Numbered from the stretch's first letter, positions 28,061 through 37,765 are shown. The stretch: 64,000 nt of DNA from Shinella sp. WSJ-2 (GCF_003432075.1 NZ_QWBU01000003.1:587608-651607); one strand, 5' to 3'. Numbers and translations: made by a program. The notes: generated by a model not told the origin, from the letters alone.

Positions 28061-29215
28061 TCAGGCGATCAGTCCGCGGTAGAGCGCTTCTGTTTCGCCG
28101 ATCATGCGGTCCAGACCGTAGCCGTGGCTTCGAATGAGCGCGGCCTCGGTATGGCGTGCGAGGCGGTCTGGATCGGCAAGGCGCAACATTGCGGCTGCGA
28201 AGCGTTCGGGATCGTCCTGGTTTTCCACGAGCACGCCATTTTCGCCGTCCTTCAGCACCATGGAGGCGCCGCCGACATCGGTGAGGACCATCGGCTTGCC
28301 GGCGGCGGCGGCTTCCAGCATCACGTAGGACATTGCTTCGTAGCGGCTCGGCATGGCCAGCACGTCGATGGCGGCCATGGCCTGCGGCCCCGTGAAGCGC
28401 GCGGTGAGGCAGATGCGCTCGGCATAGCCGCTCGCTGCGATCTGGCGACGGACGGCGTCTTCCATTTCACCCGTCCCTACCATCAGGAGATGCGCATTCG
28501 GTACGCGGGCGGCGAAATGCTGGAAGGCGGCGATGAGGCGTTCGGGAGCCTTCTGATGGCAGAGGCGGCCGACGAAACCAAAGAGCAGGGCGTTCGCGGG
28601 AATGGCAAGGGCGGCGCGCACGGCGTCGCGCAGGTCTGCCGGTGGCGTCTTCACGCCGTTGACGACGATCGACAGTTTTTCGCGCGGCATGCCCAGCGCA
28701 CGGGCGTGAGCGTATTCATCGGCTGAGACGCAGATGAGGCGGTCGGTGAAAGCGCGGGCCAGCAGCTTCTCGATCGAGCCGTAGACCTTGCGGCCGAGAT
28801 TGCCTAGGCTGGGATCCATGGTGCGGAAGGCGTGTGGCGTATAGACACGCGCGACGTGCCGGCCCGGCAGGCGCAGGCGCGACAGCGCGCCGGCCTTGGA
28901 GGAATGGCCATGGATGATGTCGAGCGGACCGGCGCGGCGCATAACGGCGCGCAGCGCGCGCCACGCGGCGAGATCGGACGGTCCGGGCGATCGCGCCATG
29001 GCGACTGAATGCACGCCGGCGAGATCGAGCGACAGCAATTCCTCGACGAATCGTTCCTCGGCACGCAGAGGCGAATAGACGGCGTGCACGACATGGCCGC
29101 GCGCTTGCATGCCGCGGCAAAGGTCGATGAAATGCCGGCCGGAGCCGCCACCGCTCGGCTCCAGCACCTGCATAAGACGCATGGGCCGCAGGGTCCTGTC
29201 CTTAGAGGTCGTCAT
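28061..29215 (-). CDS. GT4-family glycosyltransferase of the polysaccharide locus
   Basis: The 384-aa GT-B enzyme has an N-terminal acceptor domain (G-G-G-S-G-R-H-F-I-D-L near residue 22; H-G-H-S-S-K-A-G-A) and a C-terminal donor domain with F-V-G-R-L-C-H-Q-K-A-P-E-R and P-S-R-Y-E-A-M-S-Y-V-M-L-E-A-A-A-A-G-K-P, the GT4 E-x7-E nucleotide-sugar motif. It probably adds a sugar to the lipid-linked repeat unit on the cytoplasmic face. It starts 7 bases after the Wzy-like gene and ends the five-gene leftward operon beginning with the Wza-like gene. Confidence 0.9.
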   Translation of the reverse strand: MTTSKDRTLRPMRLMQVLEPSGGGSGRHFIDLCRGMQARGHVVHAVYSPLRAEERFVEELLSLDLAGVHSVAMARSPGPSDLAAWRALRAVMRRAGPLDIIHGHSSKAGALSRLRLPGRHVARVYTPHAFRTMDPSLGNLGRKVYGSIEKLLARAFTDRLICVSADEYAHARALGMPREKLSIVVNGVKTPPADLRDAVRAALAIPANALLFGFVGRLCHQKAPERLIAAFQHFAARVPNAHLLMVGTGEMEDAVRRQIAASGYAERICLTARFTGPQAMAAIDVLAMPSRYEAMSYVMLEAAAAGKPMVLTDVGGASMVLKDGENGVLVENQDDPERFAAAMLRLADPDRLARHTEAALIRSHGYGLDRMIGETEALYRGLIA

Positions 29216-29222
29216 GATGCGA

Positions 29223-30458
29223 TCAGCCCGATCCGGTCTTTCTGTTGTGACGTTTTTCGAGCGCGATGCACCCCCAGAGCACGCCGATCTGCAGATAGGC
29301 GTGGCGCCAGTGGTCCGTGTCGATGACGAAGCCGATGGCCGTGTGCCCGACCACGGTGATAAAGGCGATCATCAGGTAGGGTTGCCAGGGCCGGTTGCGC
29401 AGAAGCAGTTTGAACCCGGCCCAAAGGCTCGAGATGATCAGGGTGAAATAGCAGGCGAAACCGAGCCAGCCGTAGGTGGTCAGCGACTTCAGCCATATAT
29501 TGTGCTCGTCTTCCGGAAAGATTTTGCTGAACGTCATGGGGCCGATGCCGAGCGGCTTTTCCATGGCCATCAGGAAGCCGATGCGGTGGCGGTCGAAGCG
29601 GCCGAGATGACCGCCGTCATATTCCTGGACGAGCTGGGTGCGGCTAGAGAACAGATCGGAGACCTTGTCAAATTGCAGGGCGACAATCAGCGCGAGGATC
29701 ATCATGCCGGCGGCCGAAAGGCTCAAGACCAGGATCTTCAGGCGGAAGGCGCCGGTGCGCTCCTTCAGGAGCATGATGAAGACAAGAGCGACCACCGAGA
29801 AGAGGTAGAGCCCCCAGGCTGCGCGGGAAAACGAGAGAAACAGGCCGAGTGCGAGGATGAGCAGGCCGATGATCTTCAACGGCGCGCCGAGGATGCGGCC
29901 GGCGAGCAGGCCGTGCACGAGATAGAGCGAGGGGGCGACGAGGAAGGGCCCGAAGACGTTCGGATCCTGGAAGGCGCCCTTGGCACGATCGTAGAGCGTG
30001 AACGCCTCGCTGCCGGGAAAGGCATGGAAATAGCCGAGGATGCCCAGCAGTGACGTGATGATGGCGCTCGCCACCCAAGCGCGGAAGATAAGCTCCAGTC
30101 GCTCATGCTTGGCCTCGACGATGGAGGCGAAGAAGATGCTGGAAAGCGCCAGGAACAGCGAGACGGCGATGTACATCGGTCCGATCGAAAGATCGTCCAG
30201 CACCGTCAGCGACAGCATGCCGCCGACATTGAACAACAGGATGAGCACGACGAGCGGCGCAATGTAGCGCGAGATGCGCAAGCCGACGATCGCCCAGAGG
30301 CCGATGAGGCCCGCCATGAAGACTTCATAGGGCGCGGGTTCGCTGATGACGAAGCCCGAGAGGAACACGCCCACCGTGACCAGCATCGAACCCACAATGC
30401 CGACGGCCGCAGTCTGCGGCCGAAAGGGGGGGGCATAGGGGAGGGCCGCGTCGCTCAA
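29223..30458 (-). CDS. O-antigen ligase / Wzy-like polysaccharide polymerase
   Basis: The 411-aa membrane protein has about eleven segments and a large periplasmic loop with K-G-A-F-Q-D-P-N-V-F-G-P-F-L, the Wzy_C/O-antigen-ligase signature. In a Wzy-dependent pathway it would polymerise repeat units in the periplasm. The frame opens at a TTG that overlaps the stop of the upstream hexose-1-phosphate transferase gene by four bases (ttga), so it is translationally coupled. By order it corresponds to uppF of the Agrobacterium unipolar-polysaccharide cluster, an inference from gene content. Confidence 0.87.
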   Translation of the reverse strand: MSDAALPYAPPFRPQTAAVGIVGSMLVTVGVFLSGFVISEPAPYEVFMAGLIGLWAIVGLRISRYIAPLVVLILLFNVGGMLSLTVLDDLSIGPMYIAVSLFLALSSIFFASIVEAKHERLELIFRAWVASAIITSLLGILGYFHAFPGSEAFTLYDRAKGAFQDPNVFGPFLVAPSLYLVHGLLAGRILGAPLKIIGLLILALGLFLSFSRAAWGLYLFSVVALVFIMLLKERTGAFRLKILVLSLSAAGMMILALIVALQFDKVSDLFSSRTQLVQEYDGGHLGRFDRHRIGFLMAMEKPLGIGPMTFSKIFPEDEHNIWLKSLTTYGWLGFACYFTLIISSLWAGFKLLLRNRPWQPYLMIAFITVVGHTAIGFVIDTDHWRHAYLQIGVLWGCIALEKRHNRKTGSG

Positions 30459-32029
30459 TAGGCATTTTCCGTGTTGAGCAGGCGGAAGGGCGTCAACACC
30501 AGGATTTTCAGATCCAGCCAGAGCGACCAGTTCTCAATGTAGTAGAGGTCGAATTCCGTGCGGAAGCGGATCTTGTCGTCATGGTCGATTTCGCCGCGCC
30601 AGCCGTTGATCTGCGCCCAGCCGGTGACGCCGGGCTTGACGCGGTGGCGGGCGAAGTAGCCCTCGACGACATCGACATATTTGCGGTCGTGCGACTGCGC
30701 CTGAATGGCATGCGGGCGCGGGCCGACGAGGGAAAGCTCGCCCTTCAGCACGTTGAAGATCTGCGGTAGCTCGTCAATCGAGGATTTGCGGATGAAGCGG
30801 CCGACCGGGGTCACGCGGGGGTCGCCCTTCGTCACCGCGGCGCGGGCCGTCGGGTCGGAGAGATGCGTGTACATCGAGCGGAACTTGTAGACTTCGATGA
30901 TCTCGTTGTTAAAGCCGTGGCGCTTCTGCTTGAAGAGGATGGGGCCGGGCGACGAGAGTTTTACGGCCAGTGCCGCGCCCAGGAAGACCGGCCAGAGCAG
31001 GAGAAGCGCCACGACCGAGAAGAAGATGTCGAAGATGCGCTTGGCGACATTGTCCCAGTCGGCGATCGGCTTGTCGAAGATGTCGAGCATCGGCAGGCTG
31101 CCGACCTGCGAATAGCTGCGCGGACGGAAGCGCAGGCCCTTGGCGTGGGCGGCAAGGCGGATATCGACGGGCAGGACCCAGAGCTTCTTGAGGAGTTGCA
31201 GGATGCGCGCCTCGGCCGAGAGCGGCAGCGAGATGATCAGCATGTCGATGCGCGCGAGACGGGCGAATTCGACGAGTTCGGCGACATTGCCGAGCTTGGG
31301 ATAGCCGGCGATGATGGAGGGCGAGCGGCGTTCGTCGCGATCGTCGAAGATGCCGCAGATGCGGATGTCGTTTTCCGGCTGGTGCTCAAGCGTGCGGATG
31401 AGTTCCTTGGCCGGCTCGCCGCCGCCGACGATCACAGCGCGGCGCTCCATGGTGCCGTTTCTGGCCCAGCGGCGGATCGAATAGGCGATGATCTGGCGCT
31501 CGATGAGCAGATAGACGGCGCCGGCGGCGAACCACGAGGCAAACCAGACGCGGGAATATTCCTCGCCCGATTTGAAGAAAAAGACGACCAGCGCCATCGC
31601 GCCGAAGGCGGCGGCCCAGGCGGCGAGAATACGCGGTGTCATACGCCAGGGCGAGCGCAGCGCCGGCACCTGGTAGGCGTCGGCCAGTTGCAGCAGGAAC
31701 ACGCCGACGGCCGAGCCGCCGAACATCACCGACAGGTAGAAGATCGTGACGCCATGGCTCCCGGCGCTGACATAAAGAAGATGAATGGCATAGCCGACAG
31801 CGAGGAGTGCGCCGAATTCGAGCAGGCGCAGCAGGCCGATGATCATGCTTGGCGAATAGGTGTCGGCGCGGAACTGCAGCGCGATTTTCTGGGCGAGCGG
31901 ATTCAACTCGACCGTCTTGCCGCCATCGTAATCCGATGCGCTGCCGCTGGTCGCGATGGTCCGAATTTCGGAAACTTTCCGCCTCAGTTCTTCGGGGTCG
32001 AAGGAGTCGGGTTTGTCGACATGGTTCAT
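30455..32029 (-). CDS. uppE: Undecaprenyl-phosphate hexose-1-phosphate transferase (initiating enzyme)
   Basis: The 524-aa protein starts the repeat unit by moving a hexose-1-phosphate to undecaprenyl phosphate. It has four to five N-terminal membrane segments (about 55-175), a CoA-binding-like middle ([11 protein letters not shown]), a further membrane helix (about 340) and the bac_transf catalytic domain with [24 protein letters not shown] and the C-terminal [18 protein letters not shown] 32029 is preferred to the GTG nine bases earlier because aggtg sits at proper distance. The WbaP/WcaJ-type family and gene order match UppE of the unipolar polysaccharide locus. Confidence 0.9.
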   Translation of the reverse strand: MNHVDKPDSFDPEELRRKVSEIRTIATSGSASDYDGGKTVELNPLAQKIALQFRADTYSPSMIIGLLRLLEFGALLAVGYAIHLLYVSAGSHGVTIFYLSVMFGGSAVGVFLLQLADAYQVPALRSPWRMTPRILAAWAAAFGAMALVVFFFKSGEEYSRVWFASWFAAGAVYLLIERQIIAYSIRRWARNGTMERRAVIVGGGEPAKELIRTLEHQPENDIRICGIFDDRDERRSPSIIAGYPKLGNVAELVEFARLARIDMLIISLPLSAEARILQLLKKLWVLPVDIRLAAHAKGLRFRPRSYSQVGSLPMLDIFDKPIADWDNVAKRIFDIFFSVVALLLLWPVFLGAALAVKLSSPGPILFKQKRHGFNNEIIEVYKFRSMYTHLSDPTARAAVTKGDPRVTPVGRFIRKSSIDELPQIFNVLKGELSLVGPRPHAIQAQSHDRKYVDVVEGYFARHRVKPGVTGWAQINGWRGEIDHDDKIRFRTEFDLYYIENWSLWLDLKILVLTPFRLLNTENAY

Positions 32030-32108
32030 GGCACGCACCTGTGGGAGCTATGTACCGGAGATAGCACGAAGCCCCTAAGAAACGTTTACGTGGCGTCGGC
32101 CCGACTGC

Positions 32109-33275
32109 TCAGGAGGCGTACCGTTTTCCGCCAGACTGCCCCGCGAGAATGTCGCGGTAGAGATCGAGAAGCGAGGCGGACATTACGGAAGCCGAGAAAG
32201 TCCTCTTGAAAGTCTCAGGCTCCGGCATGACCTTGCTTCGCCAGTCGGGATCGTTGATCGCCTGCGCCATCACGGCGGCGAGTGAATCGGCGTCGCCGGG
32301 CTGGCAGAGCGCTATGCTCTCTGAGCCGAGCACTTCCGGAATGCCGCCAACACGGCTTGCGATGACGGGCTTTTGGGCGGCAAGCGCCTCGAGCACGATA
32401 TAGGGCATGGCTTCGGCGCGCGAGGGCACCACGACGTTGCGTGTCAGCGCGAAGGCATCGCGGGCGCGCATGGCCGGCATCATGGCGATGCGCCGTCCAA
32501 GTCCCCAGCGCAGCATCATGTTCTGGTATTTTTCCCTGTCCGGCCCGTCGCCGATCATCAGTGCGGAGAGCGGGCGGCCGACCAGGCGCTCGGTGCGGGC
32601 GAAGGCGTCGACGAAAACGTCCGGCCCCTTCAGATCGCGTAACATGCCGATATAGAGGAAATCGACGGAATCCTCGCGCGGATGCACGATCTCGAAGTCG
32701 CGGTCGTGAATGCCGTTATAGATGCGCTCGGCGCGCACGCTCGGCCTGCCGACCTTGGCGGTATAGGCGACACGCTCGAAATCGCAGACGAAGACCAGCG
32801 AATCGCCGAGCTTTTCCAGCAACCGTTCTGCCGTCAGGATCGAAAGGCCCGGGACGGTGCTTCGGTCATAGTGCAGGCTGCCGCCATGCGGCGAATAGAG
32901 GCGGGCTACGCAATACCTGTTGACCCGCAGGGCTGAGCCGATAAGCCGGGCAATGGCGCCGCCTTTGGCGCCGTGCCCATGCAACACATCCGGCCGCAAA
33001 CTTTTGATTTCACGATAGCTCTGCCGGAACGCCCCGATGTCGCGCAGGCTGACGGCCCGGCTGATCGGCAGGCGGACCAGGCCCAGCGAAAGATAGGGGC
33101 GAATCTCATCGAACAGTTCGTCCTCGAACGAGCCGCCTGTGAGACTGTCGCAGACGATACCGACATCGTGGCCGGCCTTGGCGTGGAACTCCGCAAGATC
33201 GCGCACATGCCGGAAGATCCCGCCGATGGGCGACCGAAAGCAATGAATGATGCGCAGGGGCCCATCGTCCGCCAT
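32109..33275 (-). CDS. GT4-family glycosyltransferase of the polysaccharide locus
   Basis: The 388-aa GT-B glycosyltransferase has an N-terminal G-G-I-F-R-H-V-R-D-L loop and H-G-H-G-A-K-G-G-A-I-A-R, then a donor domain with Y-I-G-M-L-R-D-L-K-G-P-D-V-F and P-S-R-A-E-A-M-P-Y-I-V-L-E-A-L-A-A-Q-K-P, the E-x7-E motif of GT4. It is clearly related in layout to the glycosyltransferase at 28061-29215. Four bases separate it from the Wza-like gene upstream. By order it corresponds to uppD; the sugar specificity is unknown. Confidence 0.9.
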   Translation of the reverse strand: MADDGPLRIIHCFRSPIGGIFRHVRDLAEFHAKAGHDVGIVCDSLTGGSFEDELFDEIRPYLSLGLVRLPISRAVSLRDIGAFRQSYREIKSLRPDVLHGHGAKGGAIARLIGSALRVNRYCVARLYSPHGGSLHYDRSTVPGLSILTAERLLEKLGDSLVFVCDFERVAYTAKVGRPSVRAERIYNGIHDRDFEIVHPREDSVDFLYIGMLRDLKGPDVFVDAFARTERLVGRPLSALMIGDGPDREKYQNMMLRWGLGRRIAMMPAMRARDAFALTRNVVVPSRAEAMPYIVLEALAAQKPVIASRVGGIPEVLGSESIALCQPGDADSLAAVMAQAINDPDWRSKVMPEPETFKRTFSASVMSASLLDLYRDILAGQSGGKRYAS

Positions 33276-33279
33276 AGGC

Positions 33280-33855
33280 TCAGAACAGCCGTTCGCGCAC
33301 GTAGATGGTGTCGCCGGCCAGGATCGGATCGGAGATGGAAACGCGGCCGGTGATGATTTTGCCGTTGATCTTGCGGGTCACGTCCACGTCGCCCTGATTG
33401 GCGCGCGGCGAGAAGCCGCCGGCGACCGCGATGGCGTTCTGGATCGTCATGCCAGCGACATAGCTGTACTGCCCGGCCTGACCCACTTCGCCCATGATAT
33501 AGATGGAGCGGTAGCGGTCGATCTCGATGGAGACGTCGGGATCACGCAGATACCCCTGGCGCAGTTTCCCGGCGATGATGCCTTCTAGCTCCTGGAGCGT
33601 CTTGCCGCGCGCCGGCACTGCGCCAACGAGCGGGAAGGCGACATAGCCCGCCTGGTCGATCGAATAGGTGTTGCTGAGGCCGGCCTGCTCGAACACGGTG
33701 ATACGCAGCCGGTCGCCGCTGTCGAGACGGTAGGGCTGGATGGTCGCCTCGTGAAAGGCCTTGGGGGCAGGGCGATACCCGCTGCAGCCGGATACGGCCG
33801 GCACAATCAGCGCCAGCACAAGCAGCATACCCTTGTTGATCGTTGCGAACGTCAT
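33280..33855 (-). CDS. uppC: Wza-like polysaccharide export lipoprotein
   Basis: The 191-aa protein has a lipoprotein signal (A-V-S-G-C, lipidated Cys24), a Poly_export domain (Y-R-L-D-S-G-D-R-L-R-I-T-V-F and L-V-G-A-V-P-A-R-G-K-T) and one SLBB domain (I-Y-I-M-G-E-V-G-Q-A-G-Q-Y). It is the outer membrane secretin of the polysaccharide but lacks the C-terminal amphipathic helix of E. coli Wza, as is common for short exporters. ATG 33855 has ggga upstream and yields the signal; a longer frame to 34023 does not. It is the first gene of the leftward operon and divergent from the copolymerase. Confidence 0.88.
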   Translation of the reverse strand: MTFATINKGMLLVLALIVPAVSGCSGYRPAPKAFHEATIQPYRLDSGDRLRITVFEQAGLSNTYSIDQAGYVAFPLVGAVPARGKTLQELEGIIAGKLRQGYLRDPDVSIEIDRYRSIYIMGEVGQAGQYSYVAGMTIQNAIAVAGGFSPRANQGDVDVTRKINGKIITGRVSISDPILAGDTIYVRERLF

Positions 33856-34067
33856 TCGCTTTCCCAATCCGGAAATCAGAACTCTGACGTCCGTTATCCT
33901 TCCGTTAGGGTTAATGGCTGGTAAAGGACCGGGCAGGAACAGCGGTGAACAAGACGATTTTTCGCGAAAGAGGGGCGGGGGCCCCGAACGACAACCGACG
34001 GTAATTAACTCTTGCGTTACCATGTTTGTTTACCTTGCGGGCAAATCGTCGTGTTTGGAGTTGAGAT
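33856..34067. promoter_or_regulatory. Divergent promoter region of the polysaccharide locus
   Basis: These 212 bases lie between the export gene (leftward) and the copolymerase gene (rightward) and must hold both promoters. Visible structure: gggg-cgg-gggcccc stretch near 33972-33985 and ggtaa...ttacc arms at 34000-34004 and 34017-34021. No convincing -35/-10 pair could be fixed by eye. Confidence 0.5.
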
Positions 34068-36317
34068 ATGTCAGGCGTTCACGAGAGCCAGCAGGATGTC
34101 GATATCGACCTTGGCGGTCTGTTCGGCGCGATCTGGCGCAACCGCATGCGCGTGCTGCTGGCAACGGTGGCCTGTGCCGGCGTAGCCTTTGTCGGCGCCA
34201 ATCTCATCACGCCGAAATACAAAAGCGAGTCCCGCCTTCTCATCGAAACGCGCGAGCCGGCCTTCACGACGGGATCGGACCGCGCGCAGGGCCGCGAACA
34301 GCCGGCCTTCGACGAGCTGGGTATCGCCAGCCAGGTGCAGCTTCTCAAGTCCGCCGACCTTATCAAGCAGGTCGCGCGCAATATGAAGCTTCATGAGCAG
34401 GAGGAATTCGACGCGGCCGCCAAGCCGTCGGCGATTTCCGATCTGCTGGTGCTGCTGGGCGTGAAGAAGAACCCGCTCGACTTGGCGCCGGAAGAGCGCG
34501 TGCTGAAGGAGTTCAACGACAAGCTCACCGTCTATCAGGTGGAGAAGTCGCGCGTCATCGCCATCGAGTTCACGTCGAGGGACCCGGCACTCGCCGCCGC
34601 CATTCCCAACCAGATGGCCAAGGTCTATCTCTCGCTGCAGAGCGGCGCCAAGCTCGATACCAATTCCGAGGCGACGCGCTGGCTGGAGCCTGAGATTGCC
34701 AACCTGCGCGAGAAGGTGCGCGAGGCCGAGCAGAAGGTCGCCGAATACCGCTCGCAATCCGATCTCCTGCCGACGGGGGAAAATTCCACCTTCGCGGTGC
34801 GTCAGCTGAATGATATTTCCACAGAACTGACTCGGGTGCGCGGCGAGCGCGCCACGGCGGAGGCGCGGGCCGAAAGCGTGCGCTCTGTCCTGAAGAATGG
34901 CGGTGCGCCGGATACGCTAAGTGAAGTCGTGGGCTCGCAGATGATCCAGCGCCTGAAGGAAAACGAGGCGCAGATCCAGGGTCAGATTTCCGACCTCTCG
35001 ACCTCGCTGCTCGAAGGGCATCCACGCCTGAAGGGCCTGCGCTCGCAGCTTGTCGGCATCCGTATGCAGATCAAGTCGGAAACGCAGAAGATTCTCTCCA
35101 GCCTCGAAAACGAGGCAAAGACGGCGCGGCTGCGTGAAAGCCAACTCACGCAGCAACTCAACACCGTGAAGGCCGATACGGCGCGCGCCGGAGAGGACGA
35201 GGTGGGCCTGAAGGCGCTGGAGCGGGAAGCGACGGCGCAGCGCCAGCTTCTCGAAACCTATCTCGCGCGCTACCGCGAGGCGACCTCGCGCACAGACAGT
35301 AATTCGACCCCGGCCGATGCCCGCGTCATTTCCGCCGCCGTCGAACCGACCGAAGTTGATTTCCCGAAGATCATTCCGATCACCATCGTCGGTGGTGTGG
35401 CAGGCTTTGCGCTGAGTGCCATCGTCATCCTGCTTGCCGAGCTGTTCAGCGGCCGCGCCCTGAAGCCTGTCGGCGGTGTTGCCGCGGCATCGATACGTCG
35501 ACGCGAGGAAGAAGAGGGGATCGAGGCGGAACCTGCTGCGGCGGTTGTCGTGGTCGAGCCCGCCGTCCGCAAGGTGCCGGTCAGCCGCATCGATCCCGGC
35601 GCCGTCAAGGACATCCACGCGCCTGCAAAATCTCTCCTGTCCGGCATCGAGCCGGAAGAAGACGAGGAAGAAGAGGACGAAAGCCCGCGTTCCTCGCTGG
35701 TCGATGCCTTCGAAGAGGAAAGCGATTTCTCGGTAGCCGCGGTCGCGCGCCACATGATCGACAACAACATTTCTGTGGCGATCTCCGTCTCGCCTTCCGG
35801 TGACAGCGGCTCGACGGCAACCGTCATGCTGGCCCGCCGCATTGCGGAAGAACACCGCAAGACCCTGATCATCGACCTCACCGGCTCGGCCTGTCCGACG
35901 CGCCTGATGGCACAGTCGACCCACGTGCCCGGCATTACCGACCTTCTGGTCGGCGACGCGGCCTTCAGCGAGATCATTCACGGGGACCGCCTGTCGGACG
36001 CGCATATCATTCCGCGCGGCAATGCCAACATCAAGCGCGCCATGCGCGGAATCGACCGCCTGTCGATGGTGATCGATTCGCTGTCGGATGCCTATGATAC
36101 CGTGATCGTGGAATGCGGCCCGGCGGAAGTCGAGGGCGTGCGTCGCCTGACGCGCGGCCGGGAGACGGATATCATCCTTTCAATCCCGGATGCGGACGAA
36201 GATGCGATCGTCGATCTGATCGGTGCCTTCGGCGAGGCCGGTTATACCGAGATCGTGCTGATGACCGGCGAAGAGGGCGAACCGCCGCGCTATCCCGGCC
36301 ACAGGGCCGCGGCTTAG
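34068..36317 (+). CDS. Wzz/Wzc-like polysaccharide copolymerase with degenerate kinase domain
   Basis: The 749-aa inner membrane protein has a Wzz domain with TM1 (about 30-48), a long periplasmic coiled coil with GNVR-type repeat, and TM2 (about 435-457), then a disordered acidic linker (475-555) and a C-terminal P-loop-like domain (about 560-735). In that domain Walker A reads S-P-S-G-D-S-G-S-T, with Gly where the Lys should be; Walker A' reads L-I-I-D-L-T-G and Walker B V-I-V-E-C-G-P. A Tyr-rich tail is missing. It should therefore set chain length and couple to the exporter without being an active BY-kinase. By order it corresponds to uppB. Its stop overlaps the opposing acyltransferase gene by four bases. 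Confidence 0.88.
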   Translation: MSGVHESQQDVDIDLGGLFGAIWRNRMRVLLATVACAGVAFVGANLITPKYKSESRLLIETREPAFTTGSDRAQGREQPAFDELGIASQVQLLKSADLIKQVARNMKLHEQEEFDAAAKPSAISDLLVLLGVKKNPLDLAPEERVLKEFNDKLTVYQVEKSRVIAIEFTSRDPALAAAIPNQMAKVYLSLQSGAKLDTNSEATRWLEPEIANLREKVREAEQKVAEYRSQSDLLPTGENSTFAVRQLNDISTELTRVRGERATAEARAESVRSVLKNGGAPDTLSEVVGSQMIQRLKENEAQIQGQISDLSTSLLEGHPRLKGLRSQLVGIRMQIKSETQKILSSLENEAKTARLRESQLTQQLNTVKADTARAGEDEVGLKALEREATAQRQLLETYLARYREATSRTDSNSTPADARVISAAVEPTEVDFPKIIPITIVGGVAGFALSAIVILLAELFSGRALKPVGGVAAASIRRREEEEGIEAEPAAAVVVVEPAVRKVPVSRIDPGAVKDIHAPAKSLLSGIEPEEDEEEEDESPRSSLVDAFEEESDFSVAAVARHMIDNNISVAISVSPSGDSGSTATVMLARRIAEEHRKTLIIDLTGSACPTRLMAQSTHVPGITDLLVGDAAFSEIIHGDRLSDAHIIPRGNANIKRAMRGIDRLSMVIDSLSDAYDTVIVECGPAEVEGVRRLTRGRETDIILSIPDADEDAIVDLIGAFGEAGYTEIVLMTGEEGEPPRYPGHRAAA

Positions 36318-37576
36318 TCTGCTTCTTCCGTGCGGATGAATTCCGTCTTGCCGGAGCGGAGGCGTTGCAGGAAGGCATAGACCTGCGGGTTCTGCTTGAT
36401 GATGCGCTTGGCGCCGGCTTTTGCCCGGTGCACGGCAGCGATGGCGGTGCCTGCGACAGTGGTCGGCCAGAGCAGATCGTGCTGCGCTGTCTCGATCGTG
36501 CACCAGGAGCGCTTGTAGGGCTGGTCGCCGATGCCGAAATCGAACAGGCGCACGCCTTCGCCGCAAAGTTTGCGAATCGCCAGATAGAACAGGAATTCGC
36601 CGGGGCTGGCCTCGGCGGCGATCGTATCGTCGATCGAGCCGAACTGGCAGATCACATGATCGCCCTTGCGCGACAGGCCGGCAATCGCGACGATCCGGCC
36701 GTCGTTCTCACCCTTGAGGCGCACGGCGTGAAGCTGGAGCGGATAATTGCCATCAACGGCGGGCACCGCGACCAGCGTTCGGAAGAAGTTGCGCGTCTCC
36801 ACGTTGCGAAAGACATCCGGCAGGCCCATCGTGTCGAAGCGGGCCGCCTTCTGGCGGAAGAAGACCTCGAGCAGCGCGCGGCAATCCCCGGCATTCTCCG
36901 CCACGACATGCTCGTAACCGCCGAGTAATTCCAGCCGGCGTTCGGACGTGCGGAATTTCTTGCGGCGGCGCTTGGCATTGACCTGCGCCAGCGTACGCTC
37001 GAAATCTTCGAAGAGTTCGAGCTGGAAGGCGGCGTTCTGGTTCAGTGTTGCGGGCAGGTCAGCGAAGGAATTCGTCTCACCGCGCCAGCCGAGTGGCACC
37101 TTTTCCAGCATGAAGAGATCGACATAACGCGAAAACTGACTGCGCGCCTGCTCCAGCGCCTGACGCAGGCGCGGCGGAGCGGCAAGGAAGCGGAATTCCT
37201 CGGTATAGAGGCCGGTATTGATGTTGCTGAACGCCGTGCCGAGGAAACGCGCGGTGCGCACCGGGCCGTGACGCTTGATTTCGAGAGGGAGGATCAGATG
37301 CGTCTTGCCGCCGACAAAACCTTCGACGATCAGGAGCTTGCAGGCATGGGTCTCGGCCCAGGCATGGCACCAGTCGTAGCTCTGGTGGAGCGACAGGTTG
37401 TTATCGGCCTCCAGCGCGCGCCACTGGGCTTCCAGCGGCTCCATGCGGTCGTGCAGGCGCAGCGAAAGGGGAACGACGGAAGGCGTGCGCCCCTCATCGG
37501 CAACGCTTCCCAAATACCGGGCCGCAAGCTCGCGCTCGGACGGCATGATCTGGAAATTGAGTTGCATCGCTCCCAT
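36314..37576 (-). CDS. CelD/FemAB-like acyltransferase (GNAT fold)
   Basis: The 420-aa cytosolic protein has the CelD/BcsL arrangement of two GNAT-like halves: an N-terminal L-E-A-Q-W-R-A-L-E region with Q-S-Y-D-W, and a C-terminal acetyltransferase-like part with R-K-K-F-R-T-S-E-R-R-L and F-D-F-G-I-G-D-Q-P-Y-K-R. Members decorate surface polysaccharides such as cellulose or alginate-like polymers. ATG 37576 is preceded by aagg; an upstream GTG at 37594 is less likely. Order in the locus corresponds to uppA. It is transcribed towards the copolymerase gene, tail to tail. Confidence 0.85.
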   Translation of the reverse strand: MGAMQLNFQIMPSERELAARYLGSVADEGRTPSVVPLSLRLHDRMEPLEAQWRALEADNNLSLHQSYDWCHAWAETHACKLLIVEGFVGGKTHLILPLEIKRHGPVRTARFLGTAFSNINTGLYTEEFRFLAAPPRLRQALEQARSQFSRYVDLFMLEKVPLGWRGETNSFADLPATLNQNAAFQLELFEDFERTLAQVNAKRRRKKFRTSERRLELLGGYEHVVAENAGDCRALLEVFFRQKAARFDTMGLPDVFRNVETRNFFRTLVAVPAVDGNYPLQLHAVRLKGENDGRIVAIAGLSRKGDHVICQFGSIDDTIAAEASPGEFLFYLAIRKLCGEGVRLFDFGIGDQPYKRSWCTIETAQHDLLWPTTVAGTAIAAVHRAKAGAKRIIKQNPQVYAFLQRLRSGKTEFIRTEEAD

Positions 37577-37765
37577 GGTGTCGCCTTTGTGCACCTGCGC
37601 GGCTGTATTGCCACATCAAACACAATAGCTACTAGGCTTGCGCAAAAGGTTTAAATCCAGTGCTCCCGCGGCACATGCCCGGGGAATTTGGCCGGCGCGG
37701 TTAGCAATCTCATAACGAAAATCCGAAAAGCCGAACGTTCGTGGTGGTCGGTCGACGCCAGACCA

